Shown here: piece by piece, positions 24,192 through 32,718 of the stretch
How the letters are laid out: the number at the start of each line of letters is the position of its first letter
Numbering within the stretch: the first letter of the stretch is position 1
NCBI GenBank assembly: GCA_045132495.1
Contig: JBGUSK010000045.1
Coordinates: 1-32,756, forward strand
Origin: UBA11524 sp045132495
GTDB taxonomy: Bacteria > Bacillota > Clostridia > Christensenellales > Aristaeellaceae
Direction of reading: 5' to 3'
Length of the DNA: 32,756 bases
Program-made: the position numbers and the translations under genes
Notes under the pieces: model-generated
Seen by the model: only the letters and a program-made list of their open reading frames with translations
Databases searched by the model: none
What the model was told of the DNA's origin: nothing

Positions 24192-26114
24192 ATGCGCCAG
24201 AAGATCGACCTGCTTTCCGGCTGGCAGTTCACCGGCCTGGACGGCCAGACCGCAACTGTCAGCATCCCCCATACCTGGAATAACATCGACGGCCAGGACG
24301 GCGGCAACGACTACAAGCGCGGCGCCTGCCGCTACGAGACCGCTTTCCCCATGCCCGCATTCGACCCGGAGACCCAGGAGGTCTGGATCGAATTTGACGG
24401 CGTCAACTCTTCCGCAAAGGTCGAGCTGAACGGTTCTGAGATCGCCACCCATGACGGCGGCTATTCCACCTTCCGCGCGGAGATCACCGCCCTGCTGGCG
24501 GAAGAGAACGCCCTCGTTGTCACTGCGGACAACTCCGTCAATGACCGCGTCTATCCCCAGAAGGCCGACTTTACCTTCTACGGCGGCATCTACCGTGGCG
24601 TGCGCCTGCTGGTGGTGAACAAGGCTCACTTCGCGCTGGATTACCTCGGCTCCTGCGGCATCCGCGTGACCGCCACCCCCGAGGGGAAGGGTGCGAAGGT
24701 TCGCGTGCAGAGCCGCGCGACGGCGGGCGATGTGGTCATCACCATCAAGGATCACAAGGATCGTGTAGTCGGCACCGCCAATGGCGCGGATGTGACCATC
24801 GACATGGAGAAGGCTCACCGCTGGCACGGCGTGGAGGATCCTTACCTTTATACCTGCCATGCTGAAGTGCAGGTGGACGGCACGGTCACAGACGCGCTGG
24901 ACATTCCCTTCGGCGTGCGCTCCTTCCGTGTGGATCCCAAGATCGGTTTCGTACTCAATGACAAGCCCTACCCGCTCCATGGCGTCAGCCGCCATCAGGA
25001 TCGCAAGGGTCTGGGCAACGCCATCACCAAGGCCCATCATGACGAGGACATGAAGCTCATCGCTGAGATGGGCTGCAACACCGTCCGTCTGGCCCATTAT
25101 CAGCACGATCAGTACTTCTACGACCTGTGCGACAAGTACGGTATGGTCGTCTGGGCGGAGATCCCCTACATCTCGGAGCATATGGTAAATGGCCGTGAGA
25201 ACACCATCGCCCAGATGAAGGAGCTCATCGAGCAGAACTACAACCATGCCTGCATCGTCTGCTGGGGCGTGTCCAACGAGATCACCATCTCCACCAAGGA
25301 CAAGAAGGACATGCTGGACAACCACCACGTTCTGAATGACCTGATTCACGAGACCGACCCCAGCCGCTTCACCACGCTGGCCTGCTACGCCATGTGCGGC
25401 CCCTTCAACCCCGTGGCCCACATCACCGACGTGGTCAGCTGGAACCTGTACCTGGGCTGGTACGTTCCCGGTCTGTTCCTCAACGACCTGTGGATCAGCT
25501 TCTTCCACCTGTGCTACCCCAAGACGCCCCTGGGCTATTCCGAGTACGGCGCGGAGGGCATGCCTAACCTGCATTCCTCCCATCCCCGCCGCAACGACCA
25601 CACCGAGGAGTACCAGGCCAAGTACCATGAGTTCATGGTCAAGTGCTTCAAGCGTCATCCCTACATGTGGTCCACTCATGTGTGGAACATGTTCGATTTC
25701 GCGGCGGACGCCCGCGATCAGGGCGGCGAGCCCGGCATGAACCACAAGGGCCTGATCACCTTCGACCGCAAGACGAAGAAGGATTCCTTCTACCTCTACA
25801 AGGCCAACTGGTCCAAGGAGCAGTTCGTGCACATCTGCTCCAAGCGCTATGTCGAGCGCGCGGAGAAGAAGACCACCATCAAGGTGTACTCCACGGAAAA
25901 GAAGATCACCCTGATCGTCAACGGCAAGACCTTCCAGACCAAGGAGAGCAAGGATCATGTGTTCACCTTCCGCGTGCCCATGGAGGATGTGCTGAAGGTC
26001 GAAGCCGTGTGCGGCAAGCTGAAGGATACCGCCACCTTCAAGAAGGTGGACAAGATGCCTGAAGCCTACATCCTGCCCAAGAAGAAGAATCCGCAGAAGT
26101 CCAACTGGGTGTGA
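24192..26114 (+). CDS. GH2 glycosidase, possible beta-glucuronidase
   Basis: The 640-residue enzyme has the GH2 layout: sugar-binding jelly roll (about 10-145), Ig-like domain (150-245) and barrel (250-535). The acid/base is Glu363 in GVSNEI and the nucleophile Glu451 in GYSEYGAEG. After the barrel comes MNHKGLITFDRKTKK with Asn517-x-Lys519, at the place where gut beta-glucuronidases have the NxK pair that binds the uronate carboxylate. Some GH2 galactosidases carry a similar stretch, so this is suggestive only. There is no signal peptide, so it works in the cytosol on imported substrate. The start follows AAGGAGGAG. It leads an operon with a GPH symporter and a UxuB-like SDR, which favours a uronide substrate. 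Confidence 0.88.
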   Translation: MRQKIDLLSGWQFTGLDGQTATVSIPHTWNNIDGQDGGNDYKRGACRYETAFPMPAFDPETQEVWIEFDGVNSSAKVELNGSEIATHDGGYSTFRAEITALLAEENALVVTADNSVNDRVYPQKADFTFYGGIYRGVRLLVVNKAHFALDYLGSCGIRVTATPEGKGAKVRVQSRATAGDVVITIKDHKDRVVGTANGADVTIDMEKAHRWHGVEDPYLYTCHAEVQVDGTVTDALDIPFGVRSFRVDPKIGFVLNDKPYPLHGVSRHQDRKGLGNAITKAHHDEDMKLIAEMGCNTVRLAHYQHDQYFYDLCDKYGMVVWAEIPYISEHMVNGRENTIAQMKELIEQNYNHACIVCWGVSNEITISTKDKKDMLDNHHVLNDLIHETDPSRFTTLACYAMCGPFNPVAHITDVVSWNLYLGWYVPGLFLNDLWISFFHLCYPKTPLGYSEYGAEGMPNLHSSHPRRNDHTEEYQAKYHEFMVKCFKRHPYMWSTHVWNMFDFAADARDQGGEPGMNHKGLITFDRKTKKDSFYLYKANWSKEQFVHICSKRYVERAEKKTTIKVYSTEKKITLIVNGKTFQTKESKDHVFTFRVPMEDVLKVEAVCGKLKDTATFKKVDKMPEAYILPKKKNPQKSNWV

Positions 26115-26170
26115 TCAAGCCTGCAATTGCAGACTGGTTGATAAAGAAGAAACAAAGGAGGTTCTTTCCT

Positions 26171-27757
26171 GTGTCTGAAAATCAGAACATCAATCGCGCC
26201 AAATTCTATCAGCTGGCGATGTTCCCCATGAACAACGGCGCGACCAATGTGTACTACGTCCTGATCCTGTCCTTTATTGCTACTTTCGGCAACCGCGTGC
26301 TGGGCCTGGGCATGGCGTTTGCTTCCTTTATGATCACCGGCATGCGCGTCTTTGACGCCATCACCGACCCGATCATCGGCGCCCTGATGGACAAGACCGA
26401 CGGCAAGTTCGGCAAGTTCCGTCCTTTTATGGTCATCGGCAACATCATCATGGCGATCTCCGTCATCCTGCTGTATATGGTGACCCCCCTGATCCCCGAA
26501 ACCATGATGTGGCTGCGCTACACCCTGTTTGTGGTGCTGTACGCGGTGTGGGTCATCGGCTACACCTTCCAGACCTCCGTCACTCGTTCCGCGCAGGCGG
26601 TTCTGACCAACGATCCCAAGCAGCGCCCCCTGTTCACCATCTTCAACACCATCGGCTCCCTGGCGGGCATGGGCCTGATCCAGGTGCTGGGCATGGTCAT
26701 CGCCTCCGACGGCATCGCGGGCGACTACAACGCCACCTGGTTCAACATCATGACCCCCATCGGTATCGTGGTGTCCATCCTGCTGACCATCGTTGCCATC
26801 GTCGGCATCTGGGAGAAGGATCAGACCAAGTACTTTGGTATGGGCAACAAACAGGAACAGGTCAAGGTGAAGGAGTACATCCAGATCATCAAGGCCAACA
26901 AGCCCCTGCAGCGCCTGATGGTCGCCGGCGGCGGCTGCAAGCTGGCCCTGTCCATCGCCACCAACCTGACCGTGCTGTGCATGATCTACGGCTGCATGAC
27001 CCAGTTCGGCGTGATCGAGGGCGTCAGCCAGAACCGCTACGACAGCCTGAATGCCATCATGATGGTGCTGGGCTATGTGTTCTCCGCGCCCTTCTTCGCG
27101 CTGACCGTCCGCACCTCCCAGAAGCATGGACAGAAGAAGTCCCTGATGACCTACGTTGGCGTGGCGCTGGCCTGCTACGTGGGCGTGTTGGCCCTGCTGC
27201 TGCTGTGGAAGCCCGAGACCGCCGCTGTCAACCTGATCATCTTCAACAATGATGGCAAGTTTGCCATCAACCTGTACACCATCGCGTTCATCCTCTTCTT
27301 CGGCGTGGGTTACGGCGCGTACTACGCTACCGCTGACATGCCCATCCCCATGGTTGCGGACTGCGCCGACTACGAAACCTACCGCTCCGGCAAGTTCATC
27401 CCCGGCATCATGGGAACCCTGTTCTCCCTGGTGGACAAGCTGGTGTCCTCCCTGTCCGCCACTGTCGTTTCCGTGGTGCTGCTGATCATCGGCATCAGCG
27501 ACCTGCCCACCAAGGCGACTCCCTATGTGCCCGGCATGAACTGGGCGGTCATTGTGCTGTTCTGCTTGATCCCCATGCTGGCCTGGGTGGCGACCCTGTG
27601 GGCCATGAAGGGCTATGAGCTGGATGGCAAGCGCGTGAAGGAGATCCAGGCTGTCAATGGCGCCCGCAAGGCTTATATTGCCGCCGGCCACACCATTGAG
27701 GAAGCCATGGAAGTCTACAAGTCCGTTGAGGATGTGGAATCCAAGCAGATCGCCTGA
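26171..27757 (+). CDS. GPH-family sugar or glycoside symporter (MelB/GusB-like)
   Basis: The 528-residue protein has about 12 membrane helices and the family signature ITDPIIGALMDKTDGKFGKFRP between helices 2 and 3, as in the melibiose, xyloside and glucuronide cation symporters. The start is GTG at 26171, chosen because AAAGGAGG lies 9 nt upstream; an earlier GTG at 26111 touches the GH2 stop but has no ribosome site. It should import the glycoside cleaved by the upstream GH2 enzyme. The polar C-terminal tail (GHTIEEAMEVYKSVEDVESK) is cytoplasmic. Confidence 0.92.
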   Translation: MSENQNINRAKFYQLAMFPMNNGATNVYYVLILSFIATFGNRVLGLGMAFASFMITGMRVFDAITDPIIGALMDKTDGKFGKFRPFMVIGNIIMAISVILLYMVTPLIPETMMWLRYTLFVVLYAVWVIGYTFQTSVTRSAQAVLTNDPKQRPLFTIFNTIGSLAGMGLIQVLGMVIASDGIAGDYNATWFNIMTPIGIVVSILLTIVAIVGIWEKDQTKYFGMGNKQEQVKVKEYIQIIKANKPLQRLMVAGGGCKLALSIATNLTVLCMIYGCMTQFGVIEGVSQNRYDSLNAIMMVLGYVFSAPFFALTVRTSQKHGQKKSLMTYVGVALACYVGVLALLLLWKPETAAVNLIIFNNDGKFAINLYTIAFILFFGVGYGAYYATADMPIPMVADCADYETYRSGKFIPGIMGTLFSLVDKLVSSLSATVVSVVLLIIGISDLPTKATPYVPGMNWAVIVLFCLIPMLAWVATLWAMKGYELDGKRVKEIQAVNGARKAYIAAGHTIEEAMEVYKSVEDVESKQIA

Positions 27758-27802
27758 CATTTGTGAACCATTTAGTACACATAGAGAAAGGAAGTAATCC
27801 CT

Positions 27803-28648
27803 ATGATGAATCTGCCTCTGAATGTTGATTTTACCGGCAAGGTCGTCGTCGTGACCGGCGCTGGCGGCGTGCTGTGCGGCGATATGGCCCGCGCCTATGC
27901 CCAGGCTGGCGCGAAGGTTGCTGCGCTGGATCTGAACGAGGAAGCTGTGAAGAAGCTGGCGGCCGAGCTGAAGGCCGAAGGCTTCATCTGCGAAGGCTAC
28001 AAGGCCAACGTGCTGGATCCCGAAGCCCTCGAAGCTGTCCACCAGCAGGTGCTTAACGATCTGGGCCCCTGCGACATCCTGGTCAACGGCGCCGGCGGCA
28101 ACAATCCCCGTGCCACCACCGACAATGAGTACCAGCACGAGGCCAAGGAAGGCCAGAAGACCTTCTTCGACCTGGAGGCCAACGGCATCGACTTCGTGTT
28201 CAAGCTGAACTACCAGGGCACCCTGCTGCCTACCCAGGTGTTCGCCAAGGATATGGTCGCCCGCAAGTCCGGCAACATCCTGAACATCTCCTCCATGAAC
28301 GCCTACATCCCGCTGACCAAGATCCCCGCTTACTCTGGCGCCAAGGCCGCCATCTCCAACTTCACCCAGTGGCTGGCCACCCACTTCGCCGGTACCGGCA
28401 TCCGCTGCAACGCCATCGCCCCCGGCTTCCTGGTGTCCAACCAGAACCGCGCGCTGCTGTTCAACGCTGACGGCACCCCCACTGCCCGCTCTGCCAAGAT
28501 CCTGAACGGCACCCCCATGGGTCGCTTTGTGGATTCCGAGGAGCTCCTCGGCGGTCTGTTCTTCCTGACCGACGACAAGGCTGCCTCCGCCATTACCGGC
28601 GTGGTGCTGCCTATCGACTGCGGCTTCGCTGCCTATTCCGGCGTGTAA
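27803..28648 (+). CDS. uxuB: SDR oxidoreductase, probable D-mannonate oxidoreductase (fructuronate reductase)
   Basis: The 281-residue short-chain dehydrogenase should reduce D-fructuronate to D-mannonate in glucuronate breakdown. Family-like blocks, recalled from Bacillus-type UxuB (YjmF), are VVVTGAGGVLCGDMARAYA, a GTLLPTQVFAKDM helix, NISSMNAYIPLTKIPAYSGA, KAAISNFTQWLA, CNAIAPGFLVSNQNRALL and TPMGRFVDSEELLGGL. The catalytic residues are Ser163/164, Tyr177 and Lys181. Asp43 after the second strand suggests NAD(H). The start follows AAAGGA at 10 nt. It is the third gene of the GH2-symporter unit; uxaC and uxuA are not in the window. Confidence 0.8.
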   Translation: MMNLPLNVDFTGKVVVVTGAGGVLCGDMARAYAQAGAKVAALDLNEEAVKKLAAELKAEGFICEGYKANVLDPEALEAVHQQVLNDLGPCDILVNGAGGNNPRATTDNEYQHEAKEGQKTFFDLEANGIDFVFKLNYQGTLLPTQVFAKDMVARKSGNILNISSMNAYIPLTKIPAYSGAKAAISNFTQWLATHFAGTGIRCNAIAPGFLVSNQNRALLFNADGTPTARSAKILNGTPMGRFVDSEELLGGLFFLTDDKAASAITGVVLPIDCGFAAYSGV

Positions 28649-28676
28649 CGGAAGTGTAAATCTTCTCCTGAATCCC

Positions 28677-28705
28677 TTGAAAATACCGGTCAAAAATGGT
28701 ATAAT
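28677..28705 (+). promoter_or_regulatory. Promoter of the secreted acidic protein gene
   Basis: TTGAAA (28677-28682) and TATAAT (28700-28705) are separated by 17 bp, one of the best promoters in the window. An 8-bp perfect inverted repeat, GAACATTC and its complement (28718-28740), follows near the transcript start. Confidence 0.87.
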
Positions 28706-28717
28706 AGCGTCAAGAAA

Positions 28718-28740
28718 GAACATTCCTGCGCTGAATGTTC
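28718..28740. repeat. 8-bp inverted repeat in the leader
   Basis: GAACATTC and GAATGTTC are separated by 7 bp, 25 nt before the start codon. This could be a regulator site or an mRNA-stabilising 5' hairpin. Confidence 0.7.
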
Positions 28741-28764
28741 CAATATGAAAGGAGTTTTCCGACT

Positions 28765-29514
28765 ATGAAGAAGATTCTCGCTCTGGTCATGGCCATCGCC
28801 ATGATGCTGTCCTGCGTGGCTTTCGCTGAGGGCACCAAGATCGAGTACGGCACCGAGAACACCCTGGTCTTCGCCCGTGAGGTTGCTTACGAGGCTGAGG
28901 CTGCTGACGTGGACTCCCTGGGCAATGCCACCAACAGCGGCAAGGTTCCCACCGGCCTGTCCCACATCACCGCCTGGCAGGGCAAGTGGGTGCTGGTTGC
29001 TGCCTACATGAACGAGGAAGGCATCGAGGAGTACGAGCTGGAGGCTGAAGAGGGCTTCTACGCTGTGCCCGAAAACGCTGTGTTCCTGGAGCTGGAAGCT
29101 GCTTATGATGCTTCCGCCAACGATCCCTCCGGTCCCCTGGTTGACGTGGCCAACTACTTCCATGCCCACTGCTACGACCTGGCCGGCACCATCACCCTGC
29201 CCGAAGACATCGACGAGGACGGCTACAAGGTGAAGAACACCTTCGAAGACTGGAACAACGTGGTTCGCGGCAACGCTGACGGCGACTTCAACTTCGGCCC
29301 CGCCAAGGTCTCCATCAAGGGCGAGGATGATTACATCTACTGGAACGACCTGACCGGCTTCGACTTCGAGGAGATCGAGGAGTTCAAGTTCATTGGCATG
29401 AACATGGATGGTCAGATCCTGATCGTGGCTGCCGACAAGAACGTCGCCACCAAGGACGACGCTGTGATCTGGTTCGCCTACATCTTCGACAAGGTTGTCG
29501 AGGCTGCCGAGTAA
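28765..29514 (+). CDS. Secreted acidic protein, unknown function
   Basis: The 249-residue product has a clear signal peptide (MKKILALVMAIAMMLSCVAFA, about 21 residues; the Cys is not in a proper lipobox). The mature part is rich in Glu and Asp, poor in Cys and Lys, with repeated Tyr/Trp-containing strands, and looks like a compact beta-rich domain. It has AAAGGAG before its start, a near-consensus promoter, strongly biased codons and its own terminator, so it is probably abundant. Neither a catalytic motif nor a family was recognised. It follows the uronide unit and may bind a substrate on the cell surface; that is speculation. Confidence 0.85.
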   Translation: MKKILALVMAIAMMLSCVAFAEGTKIEYGTENTLVFAREVAYEAEAADVDSLGNATNSGKVPTGLSHITAWQGKWVLVAAYMNEEGIEEYELEAEEGFYAVPENAVFLELEAAYDASANDPSGPLVDVANYFHAHCYDLAGTITLPEDIDEDGYKVKNTFEDWNNVVRGNADGDFNFGPAKVSIKGEDDYIYWNDLTGFDFEEIEEFKFIGMNMDGQILIVAADKNVATKDDAVIWFAYIFDKVVEAAE

Positions 29515-29523
29515 TTGCATACA

Positions 29524-29558
29524 GGGCTGCGGTTCCGAAAGAGCCGCGGCCCTTTTTT
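29524..29558 (+). terminator. Terminator of the secreted acidic protein gene
   Basis: An 11-bp GC-rich stem (GGGCTGCGGTT/AGCCGCGGCCC) with a 7-nt loop is followed by TTTTTT. Confidence 0.93.
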
Positions 29559-29560
29559 GC

Positions 29561-29589
29561 TTGCAATTTGGTTATGAATCATGTATAAT
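29561..29589 (+). promoter_or_regulatory. Promoter of the YitT-family gene
   Basis: TTGCAA (29561-29566) and TATAAT (29584-29589) are separated by 17 bp, directly after the preceding terminator. Confidence 0.85.
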
Positions 29590-29613
29590 GTTCGCAGTGA
29601 TTCAACGAAAAGT

Positions 29614-29640
29614 GCGCCTGCCCCAGCGGCAGGTGCTTTT
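29614..29640 (+). terminator. Terminator-like hairpin in the YitT leader
   Basis: GCGCCTGCC pairs with GGCAGGTGC (5-nt loop), and TTTT follows, between the promoter and the YitT-family start. It could cut transcription short and so work as an attenuator. Confidence 0.5.
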
Positions 29641-29670
29641 CATGGCCTGCGGGCTGGAAGGGAAGCAAAA

Positions 29671-30540
29671 ATGAACTGGAAGCAAATCCTGAAGACGCTG
29701 CCGGTGGTGGCGCTGGGCAATGCAATGATGGCTGCTGGCATCGTGCTGTTCGTCCTGCCCTCAGGGCTGATCACCGGCGGTACGACGGGCCTGGGCATCA
29801 TTGCGGAGCACCTGACCGGGTTGTCGATCCCGCTGTTTACGGCAATCTTCAACGTGGCGATGTTCCTGCTGGGCCTCTTCTGCCTGGGGAAAACTTTCGC
29901 CGCGACGACGCTGGTGAGTACCCTCCTGTCCCCGGTGATGCTGGCGCTGATGCAGCACATTGTGGGGGATTTCGTGCTCTGCGAGGACCTGCTGATGAAC
30001 GTGCTTTTCGGCGGCATCAGCGTGGGTGCGTCGATCGCCATTGTAGTCAGGGCGGGGGCGAGCACGGGCGGCATGGATATTCCACCGCTGCTTTTGCAGA
30101 AGTACCTGGGCGTGCCTGTGTCCAGGAGCCTGTATGCCTTTGACTTCGTGATCGTGTGCGGGCAAGCGCTGATCGTTGCGCCGGACATGCTGCTCTATGG
30201 TGTGCTGATGGTGATGGTGTACACCATCGTGATCGACAAAGTGCTGGCCATGGGTAATGCGCAGATCCAGCTTCAAATTGTCAGCCCGGAGGCGGACGCC
30301 ATCCGCCGGGCCATATTGCAGGATGTGGATCGCGGCGTGACGCTGCTGCACGGTCAGACGGGCTATTTCCAGCAGGAGACGGATGTGCTCATTACCATTA
30401 TTTCTCCCCGTGAGCGCCACCGCACCGAGCAGCTCATTCGCAGGATCGACCCCCATGCATTCATTATCATCAGCCAGGTGACGAGGGTCAGCGGCGGCGG
30501 CTTCTCCCTGCCGAAGCGGCATCTGCCGCCGGTGGAATGA
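29671..30540 (+). CDS. YitT-family membrane protein (DUF161 and DUF2179)
   Basis: The 289-residue protein has five or six N-terminal membrane helices with the family signatures LPSGLITGGTTGLG and GASTGGMDI, and a soluble C-terminal DUF2179 domain (about 210-280, RGVTLLHGQTGYFQQETDVL). The transport substrate of this large Firmicute family is not known. The start has GGAAGGGAAG upstream. It has its own promoter, a leader hairpin and its own terminator. Confidence 0.92.
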   Translation: MNWKQILKTLPVVALGNAMMAAGIVLFVLPSGLITGGTTGLGIIAEHLTGLSIPLFTAIFNVAMFLLGLFCLGKTFAATTLVSTLLSPVMLALMQHIVGDFVLCEDLLMNVLFGGISVGASIAIVVRAGASTGGMDIPPLLLQKYLGVPVSRSLYAFDFVIVCGQALIVAPDMLLYGVLMVMVYTIVIDKVLAMGNAQIQLQIVSPEADAIRRAILQDVDRGVTLLHGQTGYFQQETDVLITIISPRERHRTEQLIRRIDPHAFIIISQVTRVSGGGFSLPKRHLPPVE

Positions 30541-30576
30541 CAAACAGACCTTCCTGTGCATGGAATGAATCAGCAG

Positions 30577-30601
30577 CGCCTCCGGCAATGGGGGCGTTTT
30601 T
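30577..30601 (+). terminator. Terminator of the YitT-family gene
   Basis: CGCCTCC pairs with GGGGGCG (6-nt loop), and TTTTT follows. Confidence 0.85.
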
Positions 30602-30679
30602 GTGCCATCCGGCAGGAGTTTACACCTGTGTGGCGAATCACATATGCAGCAAATTGCGTTACATAAGGAGGTCAATCTG

Positions 30680-31525
30680 ATGGCCAAGTTTATTCTGTCC
30701 GCCTTTGCGGATGAAGCCAGCCCCATGCTGGATGAGCAGATCAAGGCGCTGCAGGAGGAGGGCATCTCCCTCATTGAGCTGCGCGGTGTAGATGGTAAGA
30801 ATGTCTCCGGCCTGACGCTGGAGGAGGCCGCTGCCGTCAAGGCCAAGCTGGATGCTGCGGGCATCCGTCTGTCCGCCCTGGGCTCCCCCTATGGCAAGGC
30901 CAGCCTGGGCGTGGCATTTGACGAGCATCTGGAACTGTTCAAGCACGGCCTTGAAATCTGCAAGGTGCTGGACTGCAAGCGGATCCGCATGTTCAGCTTC
31001 TATCCGGCAGGCAATGTGGAGGACAGCCGCGAGGAAGTCCTGCGCCGCCTGGAGATCATGCTCGATCTCGCGGAAGAAGCCGGTGTGCAGCTTGTTCATG
31101 AGAACGAAAAGGGCATTTACGGCGACGATACCGCCCGCAATGCCGATCTGCTGAATGCGTTTGGCAGCCGTTTGGGTTTCGCCTTTGATCCGGCGAATTT
31201 CATCCAGTGCGGCGTGAACACCCTGGAGGCTTACGAGCAGCTGCATGAGCGCATCACCTACATGCATATCAAGGACGCCTTCCTGTCGGACGGCGCGGTG
31301 GTCTGCGCAGGCCATGGCGACGGCAACGTGCCGGAGATCCTTCGCCGCCTGAACGAAGAGCGGGAAGGCGAAGTCATCCTGACGGTTGAACCGCATCTGA
31401 CCGTGTTCAAGGGCCTTTCCGACCTGCAGGACGAGGAACTCAAGCATCACGAGAGCTATCCTGACAGCCGCACGGCCTTCCACGCGGCAGTGCAGGCGCT
31501 CAAGGACATCATCAACGATCTGTAA
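30680..31525 (+). CDS. Xylose isomerase-like TIM-barrel sugar isomerase/epimerase
   Basis: The 281-residue protein belongs to the AP-endonuclease-2/xylose isomerase-like superfamily (IolE/IolI-type), which isomerises or epimerises sugars, keto-inositols or sugar acids. Strand-end motifs with likely metal ligands are LVHENEKGIYGDD, FDPANF, YMHIKDA and TVEPHL. The start follows AAGGAGG at 8 nt. The gene ends 12 nt before an oxidoreductase of the Gfo/Idh/MocA family, and such pairs commonly act on the same sugar derivative. The substrate cannot be told from the sequence. Confidence 0.9.
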   Translation: MAKFILSAFADEASPMLDEQIKALQEEGISLIELRGVDGKNVSGLTLEEAAAVKAKLDAAGIRLSALGSPYGKASLGVAFDEHLELFKHGLEICKVLDCKRIRMFSFYPAGNVEDSREEVLRRLEIMLDLAEEAGVQLVHENEKGIYGDDTARNADLLNAFGSRLGFAFDPANFIQCGVNTLEAYEQLHERITYMHIKDAFLSDGAVVCAGHGDGNVPEILRRLNEEREGEVILTVEPHLTVFKGLSDLQDEELKHHESYPDSRTAFHAAVQALKDIINDL

Positions 31526-31537
31526 GGAGTGAATCAT

Positions 31538-32674
31538 ATGCTGAAGCTTGGTATCATCGGCGTGGGCAACATTGGCTCCGGCCATGTGCAGCGCGTCACC
31601 GAGGGACATTGCCCGAATATCACCATCACCGCTGTGGCGGACCGCCGCGCATCCCGCCGCGAGTGGGCAAAAAATGCCCTCCCGGAGGCGCAGATCTTCG
31701 TTGAGGGCAGCGACATGATCAAGTCCGGCGCCTGCGAGGCGGTGCTGATCGCGACGCCCCATTATCAGCATCCCACCCTGGCGGTGGAGGCCTTCGAAGC
31801 AGGCCTGCACGTTCTGTGCGAGAAGCCCGCAGGCGTGTATACCCTGCAGGTGCGCGACATGATCGCCGCGGCGGACAAGCGTCCCGACCTGACCTTCGCG
31901 ATGATGTTCAACCAGCGCACCAACTGCGTCTACCGCAAGATGAAGGAAATGATCGACGGCGGCGAGATCGGAGAGATCAAGCGCATGAACTGGATCGTCA
32001 CCGACTGGTATCGTACCCAGTATTACTACGACTCCGGCGCGTGGCGTGCCACCTGGGCCGGCGAGGGCGGCGGCGTGCTGCTCAACCAGTGCCCCCACCA
32101 GCTGGATCTGCTGCAGTGGCTCTGCGGCCTGCCTGCCAGGGTGCATGCCTTTGCTCACGAGGGCAAGTGGCATGACGTGGAGGTCGAGGACGACGTGACT
32201 GCTTACCTCGAATTCCCCAACGGCGCGACGGGCGTGTTCATCACCACCACCGGCGACGCTCCCGGCACCAACCGTCTGGAGGTCACCGGCACCAAGGGTA
32301 CGCTGATCTGCGATTACAATGGCCTGATCTTCAAGAAGCTGGCGATGGACGAGCGCGAGTGGTGCGTCACCTGCAAGGAGGGCTTCAAGAAGCCCGACTG
32401 CGAGACCATCAACGTGGAAACCGACGGCCTGAATGAGCAGCATGTGGGCGTGATGAATGCCTTCGCTGCGGCGATCGAGACGGGGTCTCCGCTGGTGGCG
32501 GACGGCCGCGAGGGCATCAACGGCCTGATGCTGTCCAATGCCATCCATCTGTCGGCGTGGACGGGCGAGACCGTTTCCCTGCCCATCGACGAGCAGAAGT
32601 TCCTCGACATGCTCAATGAAAAGTGCAAGACCTCCCGCCACAAGGAAGAGGTCGATGTGGTGGAGAACCAGTAA
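31538..32674 (+). CDS. Gfo/Idh/MocA-family sugar dehydrogenase
   Basis: The 378-residue NAD(P)-dependent oxidoreductase has the Rossmann loop GVGNIGSGH (8-16), the family EKP motif (Glu95-Lys96-Pro97) and the catalytic-domain stretch GGGVLLNQCPHQLDLLQWL. Members oxidise or reduce sugars, inositols and their acids. The start has AGGAG 8 nt upstream. It is the second gene of an operon with the isomerase-like protein and is followed by a terminator. Its C-terminus (KCKTSRHKEEVDVVENQ) is charged and extends a little beyond the core fold. Confidence 0.93.
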   Translation: MLKLGIIGVGNIGSGHVQRVTEGHCPNITITAVADRRASRREWAKNALPEAQIFVEGSDMIKSGACEAVLIATPHYQHPTLAVEAFEAGLHVLCEKPAGVYTLQVRDMIAAADKRPDLTFAMMFNQRTNCVYRKMKEMIDGGEIGEIKRMNWIVTDWYRTQYYYDSGAWRATWAGEGGGVLLNQCPHQLDLLQWLCGLPARVHAFAHEGKWHDVEVEDDVTAYLEFPNGATGVFITTTGDAPGTNRLEVTGTKGTLICDYNGLIFKKLAMDEREWCVTCKEGFKKPDCETINVETDGLNEQHVGVMNAFAAAIETGSPLVADGREGINGLMLSNAIHLSAWTGETVSLPIDEQKFLDMLNEKCKTSRHKEEVDVVENQ

Positions 32675-32689
32675 GCTACACCGCAGCCC

Positions 32690-32718
32690 AAGGGAGACAG
32701 TTCGCTGCCTCCCTTTTT
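32690..32718 (+). terminator. Terminator of the isomerase-dehydrogenase operon
   Basis: AAGGGAG and CTCCCTT flank an inner CAG-TTCG-CTG tetraloop stem with one mismatch, and TTTTT ends the structure. Confidence 0.9.

Noticed and set aside
24144..25958. Minus-strand frame of about 600 codons opposite the GH2 gene
   Set aside because: The GH2 product has complete catalytic motifs; the antisense frame has none.
26066..28723. Minus-strand frame of about 885 codons opposite the symporter and SDR
   Set aside because: It spans two real genes in antisense and has a His/Gly/Asp-rich translation typical of a shadow frame.
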